From NCBI RefSeq assembly GCF_045290345.1, contig NZ_CP155447.1, forward strand, positions 10,710,124 to 10,774,123: a DNA stretch of 64,000 nt. The letters are read 5' to 3'. A program made the translations under genes and the position numbers. The notes below the pieces were generated by a model. That model made no database searches. It had not been told where the DNA came from and saw only the letters and a program-made list of their open reading frames with translations. This stretch comes from Singulisphaera sp045290345. Lineage in GTDB: Bacteria; Planctomycetota; Planctomycetia; Isosphaerales; Isosphaeraceae. Each line of letters opens with the position of its first letter. Position 1 is the stretch's first letter. Shown piece by piece: positions 42,211-51,477 of the stretch.

Positions 42211-42972
42211 TCAGTCCTTGATTCGGACCAAAAGCCGAAACGTTTGCAGGAGGCGCTCGAAGCTGGCCGCGCTGATCGACCGGGGGGAACGAACGCGGAT
42301 CAGCTTGCCTTCGTCCTCGTCCCAGAGTTGGAGGTCGATGCGAACCTCGGCCGGAGCAGGGCGGGGCAGGGAAGGTGCCGGAGCGGGAGCCGGCGTTACC
42401 GCCAACGGGGGCGCAACGGGCAGGGGGGCAGGGGGACCGTCCGGATGGAGGACATGGTCGGCTCCCAGAGCCCCGGCGAAACGGGCCGATTCGAGGAAGG
42501 CCTCGGCCGCCTGCTTCTTGGCCGTGGCGATGATCTGATGGTTGTGGTAGAGCACGTTGCCGAGAATTTCAGGGTCGGGAACCCGCTTCCCCGCCATTCG
42601 CTCGGCCAGTTCCGCATACAGCGGTGGCTTGAGTAGCGCCTGGCGGTGAAGTTGTGGCACTTCCGCCGGATCCACCGGGTGGAGGATCGTCCGCGCCAGG
42701 GGAGTCAGTCCGTAGCCATCGCCGGTCAGGGTCAGCAAGCCGAACTGGCGTGCCGCACTGAGCCGCGCCGAGAACGTGTTCGTCTTGATGTTCTTGTAGC
42801 CCAACGCCGAAGCAATTGCGGTGGCCGTCAGGCCATCGAGACCGAGGCCGTCAATTGACTCGCAAAGCTTGAGGCTCTCGGCCAGGCTAACGCCAGGATA
42901 GCGTGTGCTCCGCTCGCGTTTGGAGCGATGCGAGGACGCAGCCGAATTCTCATCGTCGTTATGATCGGACAT
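42211..42972 (-). CDS. Winged-helix-like hypothetical protein
   Basis: A 253-residue protein. Residues about 22-100 look like a helix-turn-helix/winged helix: LTATAIASALGYKNIKTNTF, then SARLSAARQFGLLTLTGDGY, GLTPLARTILHP. The middle is helical and the C-terminal third holds a Pro/Ala-rich linker, then a beta-strand-rich end (EVRIDLQLWDEDEGKLIRVR). Similar DNA-binding-like proteins occur in several phyla, with no known targets. It is followed after 121 bases by the MFS gene on the same strand. Confidence 0.65.
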   Translation of the reverse strand: MSDHNDDENSAASSHRSKRERSTRYPGVSLAESLKLCESIDGLGLDGLTATAIASALGYKNIKTNTFSARLSAARQFGLLTLTGDGYGLTPLARTILHPVDPAEVPQLHRQALLKPPLYAELAERMAGKRVPDPEILGNVLYHNHQIIATAKKQAAEAFLESARFAGALGADHVLHPDGPPAPLPVAPPLAVTPAPAPAPSLPRPAPAEVRIDLQLWDEDEGKLIRVRSPRSISAASFERLLQTFRLLVRIKD

Positions 42973-43159
42973 ATTCGCTCGCCAACCTCGGAACACCTTT
43001 TTTTTCGGAGCGTCGCGTCCCCGTCAGCAGGCTTACTTGAGCCTCGGGTCACTCAGCTTGGTGCTGCTTGTCGGTCCGTCGGATCAACGAGACTTCCAGC
43101 ATCGGTGATGACCGTCAGCCGAAAGTGTGCCCTCAGCTTGCCTGCTTCCCATCGGCCTA

Positions 43160-43345
43160 CCGTGAGAGGCTCCTGACCGGAGTCGCTTTCAAGGATTCAA
43201 GATACGCGATCAGGTCGGCAAAGTCTTGCCCGGAAAGTCCTTCGGCCAGTCCGGTCGGCCTCGGGGAGACAACGCCTTTGGCCGTGGATCTGATCACGGG
43301 GAATCCGGACCCGCTTGGCGTCGGCATCGTCGGGGGAATAAAACG
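43160..43345 (-). pseudogene. Decayed copy of the C-terminal heme-domain tail of the adjacent PVC cytochrome
   Basis: The DNA aligns with about 43830-44010, the end of the intact PVC cytochrome gene. Minus-strand pieces read DADAKRVRIPRDQI and TGLAEGLSGQDFADLIAYLESLK in two frames. The CxxCH part is missing and the frame is broken between the pieces. It ends directly at MITE-1 copy 3 (43346). It is a partial tandem duplication, now non-functional. Confidence 0.8.
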
Positions 43346-43531
43346 CAACGATCGGTGACTGGGCGAGAATCTCGATGGATTCCGGGCCGGTCGTATCCCC
43401 TCGGCCCCGGGTCATTCCTCGGACGCGCCGACTTCGAGGGAAGTACGGCCGGGCCGGCCGGGCGACTGCAACCCCACCCGGGACGGATACCGCAAGAATC
43501 ATCGGTACTTTGGCTCCGTCGCGGATCGTTG
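43346..43531 (+). repeat. MITE-1 family dispersed repeat, copy 3
   Basis: A 186-base copy with terminal inverted repeats CAACGATCGGTGAC on the left and the reverse of CAACGATCCGCGAC on the right. The core palindrome ACGGCCGGGCCGGCCG lies near 43445. The site GGACGGATACCGCAAGAA corresponds to the place where MITE-2 entered copy 2. Confidence 0.82.
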
Positions 43532-43732
43532 GCAAGCCGTACAATAAACTCGGCCGCGACCTTGGCGGAGTCATCGAATCGGCCCCGATCTATCGCGAGT
43601 ACAGGTGGGCGATTGGCGAACCTCTCAAGATCTCGAGGCGGCATCATCAATTACGTGCAAAACCACTCATCGCAGTTCCAACTCATCGGCCAACTCGCCA
43701 TCGGGAAAGTTGGATCTGAAGCTGGATGCAGG

Positions 43733-43772
43733 AAAAAAGGGGCCAAGAGCCGATTGGGCTCTGCCCCCTTTC
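43733..43772 (-). terminator. Intrinsic terminator of the PVC cytochrome gene
   Basis: On the minus strand AAAGGGGGCAGAGCC pairs with GGCTCTTGGCCCC, followed by TTTTTT. It lies about 47 bases after the stop at 43819. Confidence 0.85.
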
Positions 43773-43818
43773 TGGTTGGGAGGCTGATGCGTTCTCTGGT
43801 CGCCCGGTTCCCTACAGT

Positions 43819-46800
43819 CTACTGCGAGGGTTTATTGGCCGGAGTCTCCTTCAAGGTCTCAAGATAGGCGATCAGGTCGGCAAAGTCTTGTTTGGAGAGT
43901 CCCTCGGCCAGCCCGGTCGGCATCAGGGAGACATCGCTTCGCTTTCGATCGTCGATCTGATCACGGGGAATTCGGACCCGTTTGGCGTCGGCATCTTCGA
44001 TCTCAAGCGCTTCGGGGGTGTCACTCTTGATAATCCCAGTGAGCACACGTCCGTCCCCGGTCGCCACCACGACCGGCTCGTAGCCCGAGGCGATCTGCGC
44101 GGAGGGGAAGAGGACCGAGTTGATCAACTCAGGGCGCGGGTACTTGGCCCCGATGCTCGACAGTTCCGGACCGACCGCTCCTCCCTCTTTGCCCACGGCA
44201 TGACAGCGAATGCAGGCCAATCCTTTCAGATCCTGGAAGAGTGAACGGCCGCGTTCCGCCTTCCCTTGCCCCTCCATCGCGAAGGCCCGAAAGCCGTCCG
44301 GATCGAACCCGCCCTCCGCCGGCGCTTTCAGGAAAGCATAGTCCGAGGGCGTCGCGAACCCGAGGGCGAATTGCCAAGGGCCGCCACGATTGCCACATTT
44401 GATCAGAATTCGATTCGTCCCTTCAACCAGGGAGACGTCGACTCGATGTTTCTCATGCTGAAAACTGTCACGCCCCTGGAAGTCATAGACCTGTTTGCCG
44501 TTGAGCCAGACCGTGAGTGTGTCGTCCGATCCGACAGCCATCTGCGTGGCCCGCTTTGAAGGGCTCGGAAACTCGGCGTAGCCGAACACGGCCCGGTCCT
44601 CCAAGCTCGAGTAGAGCTTGTGCAGGTCGATCCGCCCCTGTTTGTCCGCCAGCTTGGCCACTTTCCAGGCAACTGGTTCGTCCTGTGCGCCAACCAGTTC
44701 CGCGAGGAAATCGACTGGTCCTTCCACCGCCACGGGAGGCGCGGCGTCGATCGCGAACGGACCGGCAAGCCGCCAGGCTTTCACCGGCTGGAGCGAAGTG
44801 TAGACCTTCCGTAGCTCTGGTACGATAGCCGGGGGAAGTTCATGCCGGGCGGCGAGTTGATCGAGCACCGGGACCGCCTCCGCCTGGATCCGCCCAAGAG
44901 CGTCGGCCGAAACCTTGCGAAGGTCGGGACTCTTGTCGGCCAGGCCGGCCAGATAGACTTGCAAGGCCAGCAGGTCGGGCATGGCGGCCAGGGCACGTGT
45001 CGCCTCGAACCGGGTCTCCTTGGCATTCGCGGCGGCCATTAACGCGGGGATCGCCTCCCGATCCGCCAGCGCCCCCAGGGCAACGATCACGGCCTTGCGG
45101 ACCTCAATTACGCGATCGTCCAGCAACGCCCGCAAGGGAGCGCCCACCCCGGCGAGTTGACCGATCTTTCCCAGGGCTTCGGCCCCGGCCGCCCGGACCT
45201 CGGGCGACGAATTTCCGAGCGCCTCGACGATCGTCGCAACGGCGGCCTGAGCTTTGAATCGCCCCAAGGCCAGAATCAGCCGGGCCTGCCTCGAGGGGCC
45301 GGCCTCCCCGTTCTTGAGCAGGTCGACGAGCGCGTTGACCGCCACGTCGGACCCGATCAACTCGACCGCCTCCAGCGCGGAGTCACGGACCGGCTCAGGC
45401 GTCACCGAGGCGCGGATCGCGGCAATCAAGAGGGGCAGCGATTCTTTGTCCTCCAGGGCGCCGAGCGCCTTGATCGCCGCCACGCGGACCGAGACGTCGG
45501 GATCGCGTTCGACCTGGCCCCGCAAGGTCGGGAGCGCCTCGCGATCACCGACTTCGCGAACCGCAGTCACCGCGGCGAGCCGCACCGCGACCGCCTGATC
45601 GCCCAGGAGGCTGCGAATCCGCTCGAGCACGAATCGGGTTTGCTCCCAGTCAACCACCTTGGCCGGAGGCTTGCCGGCGGCCGGCCGGGTCCCCCACCAG
45701 CGGCCGTCCCAAGGACTGGTCTTGCGGTGCACCTGCGAGAGATACAGGACGGCCTTCGCCCGCTCGTCGACGTCCTTGCGATCGTCGTTGGCGTATTCGG
45801 CAAGCGTCTGGGCAGCGCCCTCCTCGTAGACCAGTTCCATCGAGGCCAGGAGACCGGCGCGGACCTTCGGGTTGTCCGAGCCCAGCCCACTTGCCGCCCC
45901 TTTCCAGTCGCCAATCCGCCGGAGTGCCTGGCGAGCACTCCAGGCGATGAAGTCTTCGGGCGCGGCCAACAAAGGGAACAACGGCCGGACGCCATCGGCG
46001 TGCCCCAGTCTGCCGAGTGCAATCACGGCTTGGAGCCGGACCACCGGGTCGGAGTCGGCAAGTCCGTCGGCCGCCAGAGCCACGGCCGTCGGTCGTGCCG
46101 GTTGACTCGAGAGGCCGAGAGCCCTGACCGCCTGAGCGCGGAGGTCGGCCTCGGGCGCCTTGAGCACCTCGGCCAATACCGCTTCGATCACCGAGGGTTC
46201 GGGCGCAAGCGCCACGCTCACCCAGATCAGATGCCGCCGCGCATTCGCCGGGGTCGAGCCGTCACGAAGCGCCGTCAGGACAGGGTCGATGGCCTCGCGC
46301 CCCTTTGCGATCAGAGCCGCTTGAGCCCGCATCCGCTCGCTGAACGCCGGATGGCCGAGTTGCTTGATCTGGGCGTTGACCGAGTCCGAGTCCCGACCGC
46401 GCGGAGGCGACTCGACCGGATCTTTGTGGGTGATCGCAAAAACGCGGCCCACTTTCTCGGTCTTGCTCCCCCAACTCCCCATCCCCCAGTCGGCCACGTA
46501 GAGGGTACGACCGTCGTGGGAGAGTGCGAGGTCGATCGGCCGAAAATTCGAGAGACCGTCGGCAACCGCGAAGTCAATCTCCTCGACGACCTTGAAGGTC
46601 GCCCCATCGGGGGCGAGCCGGAAGGCATGAACCTTCCCTTTCCCCCACTCGGCCCAGAAACCGACGCCCCGGTACTTCTCCGGCCAGGCATCCTCCTTGT
46701 AGAGCACTGCGCCACAGGGAGAACCCCCACCGTACTCGGCCATTCTGGGAAGATGGCGGTCAGGGCGGTCGTGATAGTCATACGGATAGCCGTAATAGCC

Positions 46801-47535
46801 CCCGTCGACATGATGGGTCAGACGGGTCCACCAGCCGAGTCCGTCATCGGTATTGTCATAGGTAAACAGATTATCGCGATCGTCGAGGTTCGGTTCGAGG
46901 TGGTTGCGAGTGCCGGTCGAAACCACTTCGAGTCCAGTGCCGTCGGGACGGCAACGGCAGGTTCCGCCGCCGACGATCTGGATCGTGCGTCCGTCGGGCC
47001 CGGTCGCCTTGGGAATGCCCTTGTCGCCAACGGAAATATAAAGATATCCATCCATTCCGAATTGGATACCCGAAACGATGTGGTCGTTGAGTCCCCGGTT
47101 ATCGGTCGGTCCCAGGTCCTTGAAGAGTTCACTGCGGCTCTCGGCCTTATCGTCACCATCGGCGTCGCGCAGCACGCTGAGGAAGGGCATGTGCGAGACA
47201 TAGAGTGCCCCGTTGTGCCAGGCCATGCCCTGGATGGCCCGAAAGCCGTCGGCGTAGACGACTGGGTCTTTGCCGTCGCGAAAGAGGAGGATCCGCCCAT
47301 GGTTGGCCTCGTAGGGTCCGACCTGATCCATCGGATCTTCGGCCACGAACAAGGAACCGTCGGGGGCGGTGCCGACCTGGCAGGGATACAAGACCGCCGG
47401 GACAGTTGCGACCAGCCGAACTTCAAACCCTTCGGGAACCTTGGGCAGCGCCCCGGAAGCCGTGCCCCCCAGGCCGAGCACAATGACCGATAAAGCGAGT
47501 GCGGGTAGAGCCCGCCTGAATCGAGCGAACGGCAT
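43819..47535 (-). CDS. Giant PVC-type HEAT-repeat cytochrome c protein (I)
   Basis: A 1238-residue exported protein with signal peptide ALPALALSVIVLGLGGTASG. An N-terminal six-bladed propeller (PVC membrane-bound dehydrogenase type) spans about residues 30-400: GTAPDGSLFVAEDP, GRTLYVADWG. Many HEAT repeats follow to about 930. A PA14/galactose-binding-like part (TQMAVGSDDTLTVWLNGKQVYDFQ) comes next. The C-terminal heme domain has CIRCH at 1108-1112, and LMPTGLAEGLSKQDFADLIAYL is the closing motif. The ATG at 47535 is chosen to give the signal peptide. Such proteins are thought to oxidise sugars or alcohols outside the cytoplasm, mostly by inference. A broken partial copy of its tail lies downstream. 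Confidence 0.88.
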   Translation of the reverse strand: MPFARFRRALPALALSVIVLGLGGTASGALPKVPEGFEVRLVATVPAVLYPCQVGTAPDGSLFVAEDPMDQVGPYEANHGRILLFRDGKDPVVYADGFRAIQGMAWHNGALYVSHMPFLSVLRDADGDDKAESRSELFKDLGPTDNRGLNDHIVSGIQFGMDGYLYISVGDKGIPKATGPDGRTIQIVGGGTCRCRPDGTGLEVVSTGTRNHLEPNLDDRDNLFTYDNTDDGLGWWTRLTHHVDGGYYGYPYDYHDRPDRHLPRMAEYGGGSPCGAVLYKEDAWPEKYRGVGFWAEWGKGKVHAFRLAPDGATFKVVEEIDFAVADGLSNFRPIDLALSHDGRTLYVADWGMGSWGSKTEKVGRVFAITHKDPVESPPRGRDSDSVNAQIKQLGHPAFSERMRAQAALIAKGREAIDPVLTALRDGSTPANARRHLIWVSVALAPEPSVIEAVLAEVLKAPEADLRAQAVRALGLSSQPARPTAVALAADGLADSDPVVRLQAVIALGRLGHADGVRPLFPLLAAPEDFIAWSARQALRRIGDWKGAASGLGSDNPKVRAGLLASMELVYEEGAAQTLAEYANDDRKDVDERAKAVLYLSQVHRKTSPWDGRWWGTRPAAGKPPAKVVDWEQTRFVLERIRSLLGDQAVAVRLAAVTAVREVGDREALPTLRGQVERDPDVSVRVAAIKALGALEDKESLPLLIAAIRASVTPEPVRDSALEAVELIGSDVAVNALVDLLKNGEAGPSRQARLILALGRFKAQAAVATIVEALGNSSPEVRAAGAEALGKIGQLAGVGAPLRALLDDRVIEVRKAVIVALGALADREAIPALMAAANAKETRFEATRALAAMPDLLALQVYLAGLADKSPDLRKVSADALGRIQAEAVPVLDQLAARHELPPAIVPELRKVYTSLQPVKAWRLAGPFAIDAAPPVAVEGPVDFLAELVGAQDEPVAWKVAKLADKQGRIDLHKLYSSLEDRAVFGYAEFPSPSKRATQMAVGSDDTLTVWLNGKQVYDFQGRDSFQHEKHRVDVSLVEGTNRILIKCGNRGGPWQFALGFATPSDYAFLKAPAEGGFDPDGFRAFAMEGQGKAERGRSLFQDLKGLACIRCHAVGKEGGAVGPELSSIGAKYPRPELINSVLFPSAQIASGYEPVVVATGDGRVLTGIIKSDTPEALEIEDADAKRVRIPRDQIDDRKRSDVSLMPTGLAEGLSKQDFADLIAYLETLKETPANKPSQ

Positions 47536-47932
47536 AAGCAGGTTCCCATCTCGGGGAAGCAGGATGAAGGCGAGTCCGGGGCGACGATGCCAGCGAGGTC
47601 TGCTCTCGTGCAGGAGCGGGGGGCGAGCCACATTCTAACTTCACAGCGCTGTCAACCAACGAAATTTTTCTCCCTCTGAGTTGCTCGCTTCTTCAAACCG
47701 CGCCACTGCCCAGGCAATCTTCTCGGAAAGCGGGTGTGTGGTTGCGCTTGACAGTCCTTGAGCCGCTGGCCGATACTGAGAAGGTAAGCGTCCCTTCCAA
47801 ACACCCTCCTCATCTCCAGTCTGAAGCGAATCGAGCAACAACCAGGAATCAAACGGGACAAGGTTGGGCGACGAGAGCCCTCCCAGGACGGAACGCGAGT
47901 CAAGGCTGTTGTTTGTGGAGAGACCATCAGCC

Positions 47933-50353
47933 ATGAGTGAGCCCGCCGTGTTGGCGGATCATATCGACGAACAAAGCGAAGCGATTCTCGCCATCTGGCG
48001 GAGCATCGTCGAACGCGATGACGATTGTCCCGAGGTCGGACGACTGTCGCGAGCCGAGTTCAACGATCATATCCCGGATCTGCTCGTGCGATTAGGGGAT
48101 CGGCTTCGGGGTCGGCCGTTCAGTACCACAGCCGAAGGGAAACTGCACGGGGCTGACCGCTGGGCTCGTGGTTACAACATCGCCGAGGTCGTTGTGGAGT
48201 TCGGGCATCTCCGCACGGCGCTGGCGCGAGCGACCCTCGAATTCGCCCACCAGCATCAGTGGAGCCTCGCAAAGCTCAACTCCGCCTACGAGTCGATTAA
48301 CGAGGTCCTGGATGAGGCAACCGCCGTGTCGGTCCGCCATTTCCAGGAGGTAAGCCGGTCGGAAACGCAGAAGGCCTTGTCAGAGGTCAAGCAACGGCAG
48401 AGCGCGATCGAAGACGCCTGGATCGCCGCGAAACTCGAGAAGTCGAAGCTCCGCACGATCCTCAACAGCCTCCCGCTCGCAGTCTGGGTGGTCGACCTCG
48501 AAGGAACGGTCATCGGAGTCAATGAGGAGGCTGAGCGGCTCCCCATTTTCGCCCAAAAAGAGAAAGTCGGGCGGACGAGCGTCCATCATCTTGGGTCGGA
48601 GAACAAGATTCTCCGCCCCGATGGGACTCCGCTTACCCACGAGGAACTCTCGATCCTCCGCGTGCTTCGCGGTGAGCCGGCGTCCCAAGAGGAGTTGATC
48701 TGGGTCATCCAAGGGGAGGCGCGGACTGTCTCGATCAAGTCCGCCCCCTTGACCGATGCCGCCGGCGCAATCCTTGGGGCGGTCTCGGTTGTCCAGGATA
48801 TCACCGAGCGCAAGCAACTCGAGGCCCGACTCGCCACCTCCGAGGCCCAGTTCCGAACCATCGCCGAAAAGTCGCCGGTCATGATCTGGCGGACCGACGT
48901 CGAGGGCCGGTGCGACTACGTGAATGAAACCTGGCTCGACTTTCGCGGCCGAGGCGCCCATCCCGACCTGAGCGAGCACTGGGCCAGCGCGGTCCACCCC
49001 GACGACCTGGAACGCTTTCAAGCCAGTTACCGCGAGGCCTTCGCCCGCCGCGAATCGTTCGAGATCACCTACCGCCTGCGAAGCAGTGACGGTCAGTTCC
49101 GCTGGATCAACGACCGAGGCACCCCGTACTCCGATCCGAAAGGCACGTTCCTCGGCTACCTCGGCTCGTGCCTCGACATCACCGAGCGGATCAACCTCGA
49201 AACCTCGCTAAAACAACAGCGCGAACTGGCCGAGGAGAGTTCGCGGCACAAGACCCACCTCGTCTCCGCGCTCTCACACGACGCACGCACGCCGCTCAAC
49301 GCGGTCGGCCTGGCGGCCCAACTGCTCGAAATCCACTTCGACGGGGACGCCGATGCCGAGGTCCAGATCTGCCTACGGACGATCCGCCACTCGGTCCGCA
49401 ACGTCCTCGACCTCCTCGGAGACCTGCTCAACCTGAGCAAGATCGACGCCGGTGCCTTGCCGGCCGAGGTCTCCCGATTCCCACTCGAGCAGGTCCTCAC
49501 CGAGTGCGTGGCCAGCATCGAACCACAAGCTCGGGTCAAAGGGCTCAAAGTTCAGCTCGAACCCGGCTCGCTCGCCGGCCTTAGCCTCGAGACCGATCGA
49601 TCAAAGCTCAAGCAGATCCTCAGCAACCTCCTTTCCAATGCCTTGCGATACACCGAAAAAGGCCAGATCCGAATCTATGGCGAGCTTACGGAGGACCAGA
49701 TCCGGATCGCGGTCGAAGACACGGGGATTGGGATCAGCCTGAGCGATCAGGGGCGGATCTTCGAGGAGTTCGTCGTCCTCGAGGACGCCCAGCGGGCCGA
49801 GGGAGGAACCGGGCTCGGACTGGCGATTTGCCGCCGTCTGGCGAGTCTCCTGAACGGAGAGATCACCTTGCGTAGCACCGCCGGCGTCGGCAGCACGTTC
49901 ACGCTGGTCCTCCCCAGCTCGGCCCTGACCTTGAACCAGCCCGCCTCCGAGTACGACCATCGCTTCGAGTCCCCCGCGTTTCCCTCCGGCGCGATCCTGG
50001 TGGCCGAAGACCACGTCGACAGCCGGCAGGCGCTCGCCCGAGTGCTCCGCCGGATGGGCTATCGCGTCCTCGAGGCAAGCAATGGCCGCGACGTACTCGC
50101 GGTCGCCAAGCAAGAACGCTTGCTCGCCGTCCTGATGGACGTGAACATGCCTCTCATGGACGGCATCGAGGCCACCCTGACACTCCGCGCCGACCCAAAA
50201 CATCAAGCATTACCGATATTCGCACTCACCGGCGACGTCACTCTGGTCAACCAGCACCGAATTGGCGAGGCCGGGGTCAACGGCTACCTGGAAAAGCCGG
50301 TGACCTGGGAAGCCCTCAAACAAGCACTCGGCACACTCGGCAATCCGACTTAG
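47933..50353 (+). CDS. Hybrid sensor histidine kinase, RsbRD-N/PAS/PAS/HisKA/HATPase/REC
   Basis: An 806-residue soluble kinase. The N-terminal domain (about 5-140) resembles RsbRD_N, with a globin-like helical bundle (ILAIWRSIVERDD, VVVEFGHLRTALARATLEFAHQH). Two PAS domains follow (about 180-290 and 295-420). The H-box ALSHDARTPLNAV has His449, the N-box is LSNLLSNALRYTEKG, and the G-boxes are DTGIGIS and GGTGLGLAI. The C-terminal receiver has AEDHVDSR and the phosphoacceptor Asp736 in VLMDVNMPLMDG. With no membrane segment it should sense a cytoplasmic signal. No separate response regulator is adjacent. The ATG at 47933 is chosen from the domain start. Confidence 0.88.
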   Translation: MSEPAVLADHIDEQSEAILAIWRSIVERDDDCPEVGRLSRAEFNDHIPDLLVRLGDRLRGRPFSTTAEGKLHGADRWARGYNIAEVVVEFGHLRTALARATLEFAHQHQWSLAKLNSAYESINEVLDEATAVSVRHFQEVSRSETQKALSEVKQRQSAIEDAWIAAKLEKSKLRTILNSLPLAVWVVDLEGTVIGVNEEAERLPIFAQKEKVGRTSVHHLGSENKILRPDGTPLTHEELSILRVLRGEPASQEELIWVIQGEARTVSIKSAPLTDAAGAILGAVSVVQDITERKQLEARLATSEAQFRTIAEKSPVMIWRTDVEGRCDYVNETWLDFRGRGAHPDLSEHWASAVHPDDLERFQASYREAFARRESFEITYRLRSSDGQFRWINDRGTPYSDPKGTFLGYLGSCLDITERINLETSLKQQRELAEESSRHKTHLVSALSHDARTPLNAVGLAAQLLEIHFDGDADAEVQICLRTIRHSVRNVLDLLGDLLNLSKIDAGALPAEVSRFPLEQVLTECVASIEPQARVKGLKVQLEPGSLAGLSLETDRSKLKQILSNLLSNALRYTEKGQIRIYGELTEDQIRIAVEDTGIGISLSDQGRIFEEFVVLEDAQRAEGGTGLGLAICRRLASLLNGEITLRSTAGVGSTFTLVLPSSALTLNQPASEYDHRFESPAFPSGAILVAEDHVDSRQALARVLRRMGYRVLEASNGRDVLAVAKQERLLAVLMDVNMPLMDGIEATLTLRADPKHQALPIFALTGDVTLVNQHRIGEAGVNGYLEKPVTWEALKQALGTLGNPT

Positions 50354-50356
50354 GTC

Positions 50357-50583
50357 GTAAAGCTTCGCCGAACTCGTTTCTTCCTACGCCAACGCGATCG
50401 GCCATGTCCTCATTCGTCGGCCTGACAATTCCCATCGGGCGGGCACGGCCCACAGTCTTAACCTTCGCTTCGGCAAGAAGATAGGGAGGTGGTCCGTGCC
50501 CACCCTACGGGAAAAATCGGTGTCTGGCCGCTGCCCCATCGTGAATCGTTGATCAATTTATCACGGGTGAGGCGAAGCTTCAC
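50357..50583 (+). mobile_element. MITE-2, copy B, filling a convergent intergenic gap
   Basis: This 227-base element aligns end to end with 26125-26352. Its ends read GTAAAGCTTCGCC on the left and the reverse of GTGAAGCTTCGCC on the right, a 13-base inverted repeat with one mismatch. It occupies the whole space between the histidine kinase stop (50353) and the glycosyltransferase stop (50587). The inner inverted repeat is imperfect here. No target duplication is obvious. Its hairpin may now serve as a shared terminator, which is inference. Confidence 0.85.
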
Positions 50584-50586
50584 ACT

Positions 50587-51408
50587 CTACAAGACCGCGA
50601 TGATCACGGCAGTAAGAACGCCCAGGAGGACTGCGATCAGCAAAGGTCTCCAGGGTCGGAGCCGCAGGCTCTGGCGAACGATCGTTTTCAGGATCCGCCA
50701 GCCGTCACGAAAAAGATTGAGCTTGCTGGCCGTCCCGGCGATTCGCGGATGATACGGAACGGGAACCTCCACCGTACGCATCTGCCGCGCCACGGCTTCA
50801 CTCGCCAATTCGGTCTCGATCTCGAACCCTTCGGACCGGAGCGACACGGATTCAAGGAACCGGGGGCCGAAGACTCGATATCCCGATAGCAGGTCGCCGG
50901 GGCCACGGCCAATCAGGACGCGGAACGCCCCTCGAATCAGGACATTGCCCAGGCCTCGAAGTGGCGTCATCGCCCCCGGTTCGGCGACCGGAATCCGCGC
51001 GCCGATGGACATGTCGGCCGTGCCGTCGAGGATCGGCCTGAGCAAGCGGCCGATTTCCTCGGCCGGATAGGTGCCGTCGCCGTCGACCATGATGACGGCG
51101 TCGCGGTCTTGAAGGTGGTGGAACATTGCCTGGACGGCATGTCCCTTGCCTTGGCGAGGCACATCGACAACACGCACTCCGAGGTCGCGTGCGATGGCGC
51201 CCGTGCCGTCGCTCGAGTTGTTGTCGAAGACGACGATCTCGGCGTCGGGAAGCGCGGACCGCCACTCGGCGATCACCGTGGCGATTGCCGCGGCTTCGTT
51301 GTAGCAGGGGATGGCGACGGCAACTTGAGGTGAAATGGCGTCGGGCGACTCGTTCAAGATCGTCTTCCGGGGGCGGCCGAGGGAGGGAATGAAATGAAAA
51401 CGTCTCAA
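50587..51408 (-). CDS. Family 2 glycosyltransferase with C-terminal membrane anchor
   Basis: A 273-residue GT-A enzyme of the dolichyl-phosphate-mannose-synthase-like group. The nucleotide-sugar motifs are VAIPCYNEAAAIATVI, FDNNSSDGT and the metal-binding MVDGDGTYPAEEI. The acceptor-side motif is GDLLSGYRVFGPRF. The C-terminus ends in a hydrophobic anchor (LLIAVLLGVLTAVIIAVL). It probably transfers a sugar to a polyprenyl phosphate on the inner membrane. It follows the ACP-half-domain gene by 69 bases on the same strand, so the two may share a transcript. Confidence 0.85.
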   Translation of the reverse strand: MRRFHFIPSLGRPRKTILNESPDAISPQVAVAIPCYNEAAAIATVIAEWRSALPDAEIVVFDNNSSDGTGAIARDLGVRVVDVPRQGKGHAVQAMFHHLQDRDAVIMVDGDGTYPAEEIGRLLRPILDGTADMSIGARIPVAEPGAMTPLRGLGNVLIRGAFRVLIGRGPGDLLSGYRVFGPRFLESVSLRSEGFEIETELASEAVARQMRTVEVPVPYHPRIAGTASKLNLFRDGWRILKTIVRQSLRLRPWRPLLIAVLLGVLTAVIIAVL

Positions 51409-51477
51409 GTCTCGGAAATGCCAACCGGGCGGGCCGCGAGGAGACTGTGATCGCCTCGAATCGATTTCGCCCCAGGC

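Noticed and set aside
45157..47493. Plus-strand ORF of 778 codons opposite PVC cytochrome I
   Set aside because: No domain, Arg/Gly-rich composition, and it mirrors a gene with clear propeller, HEAT and CxxCH motifs.
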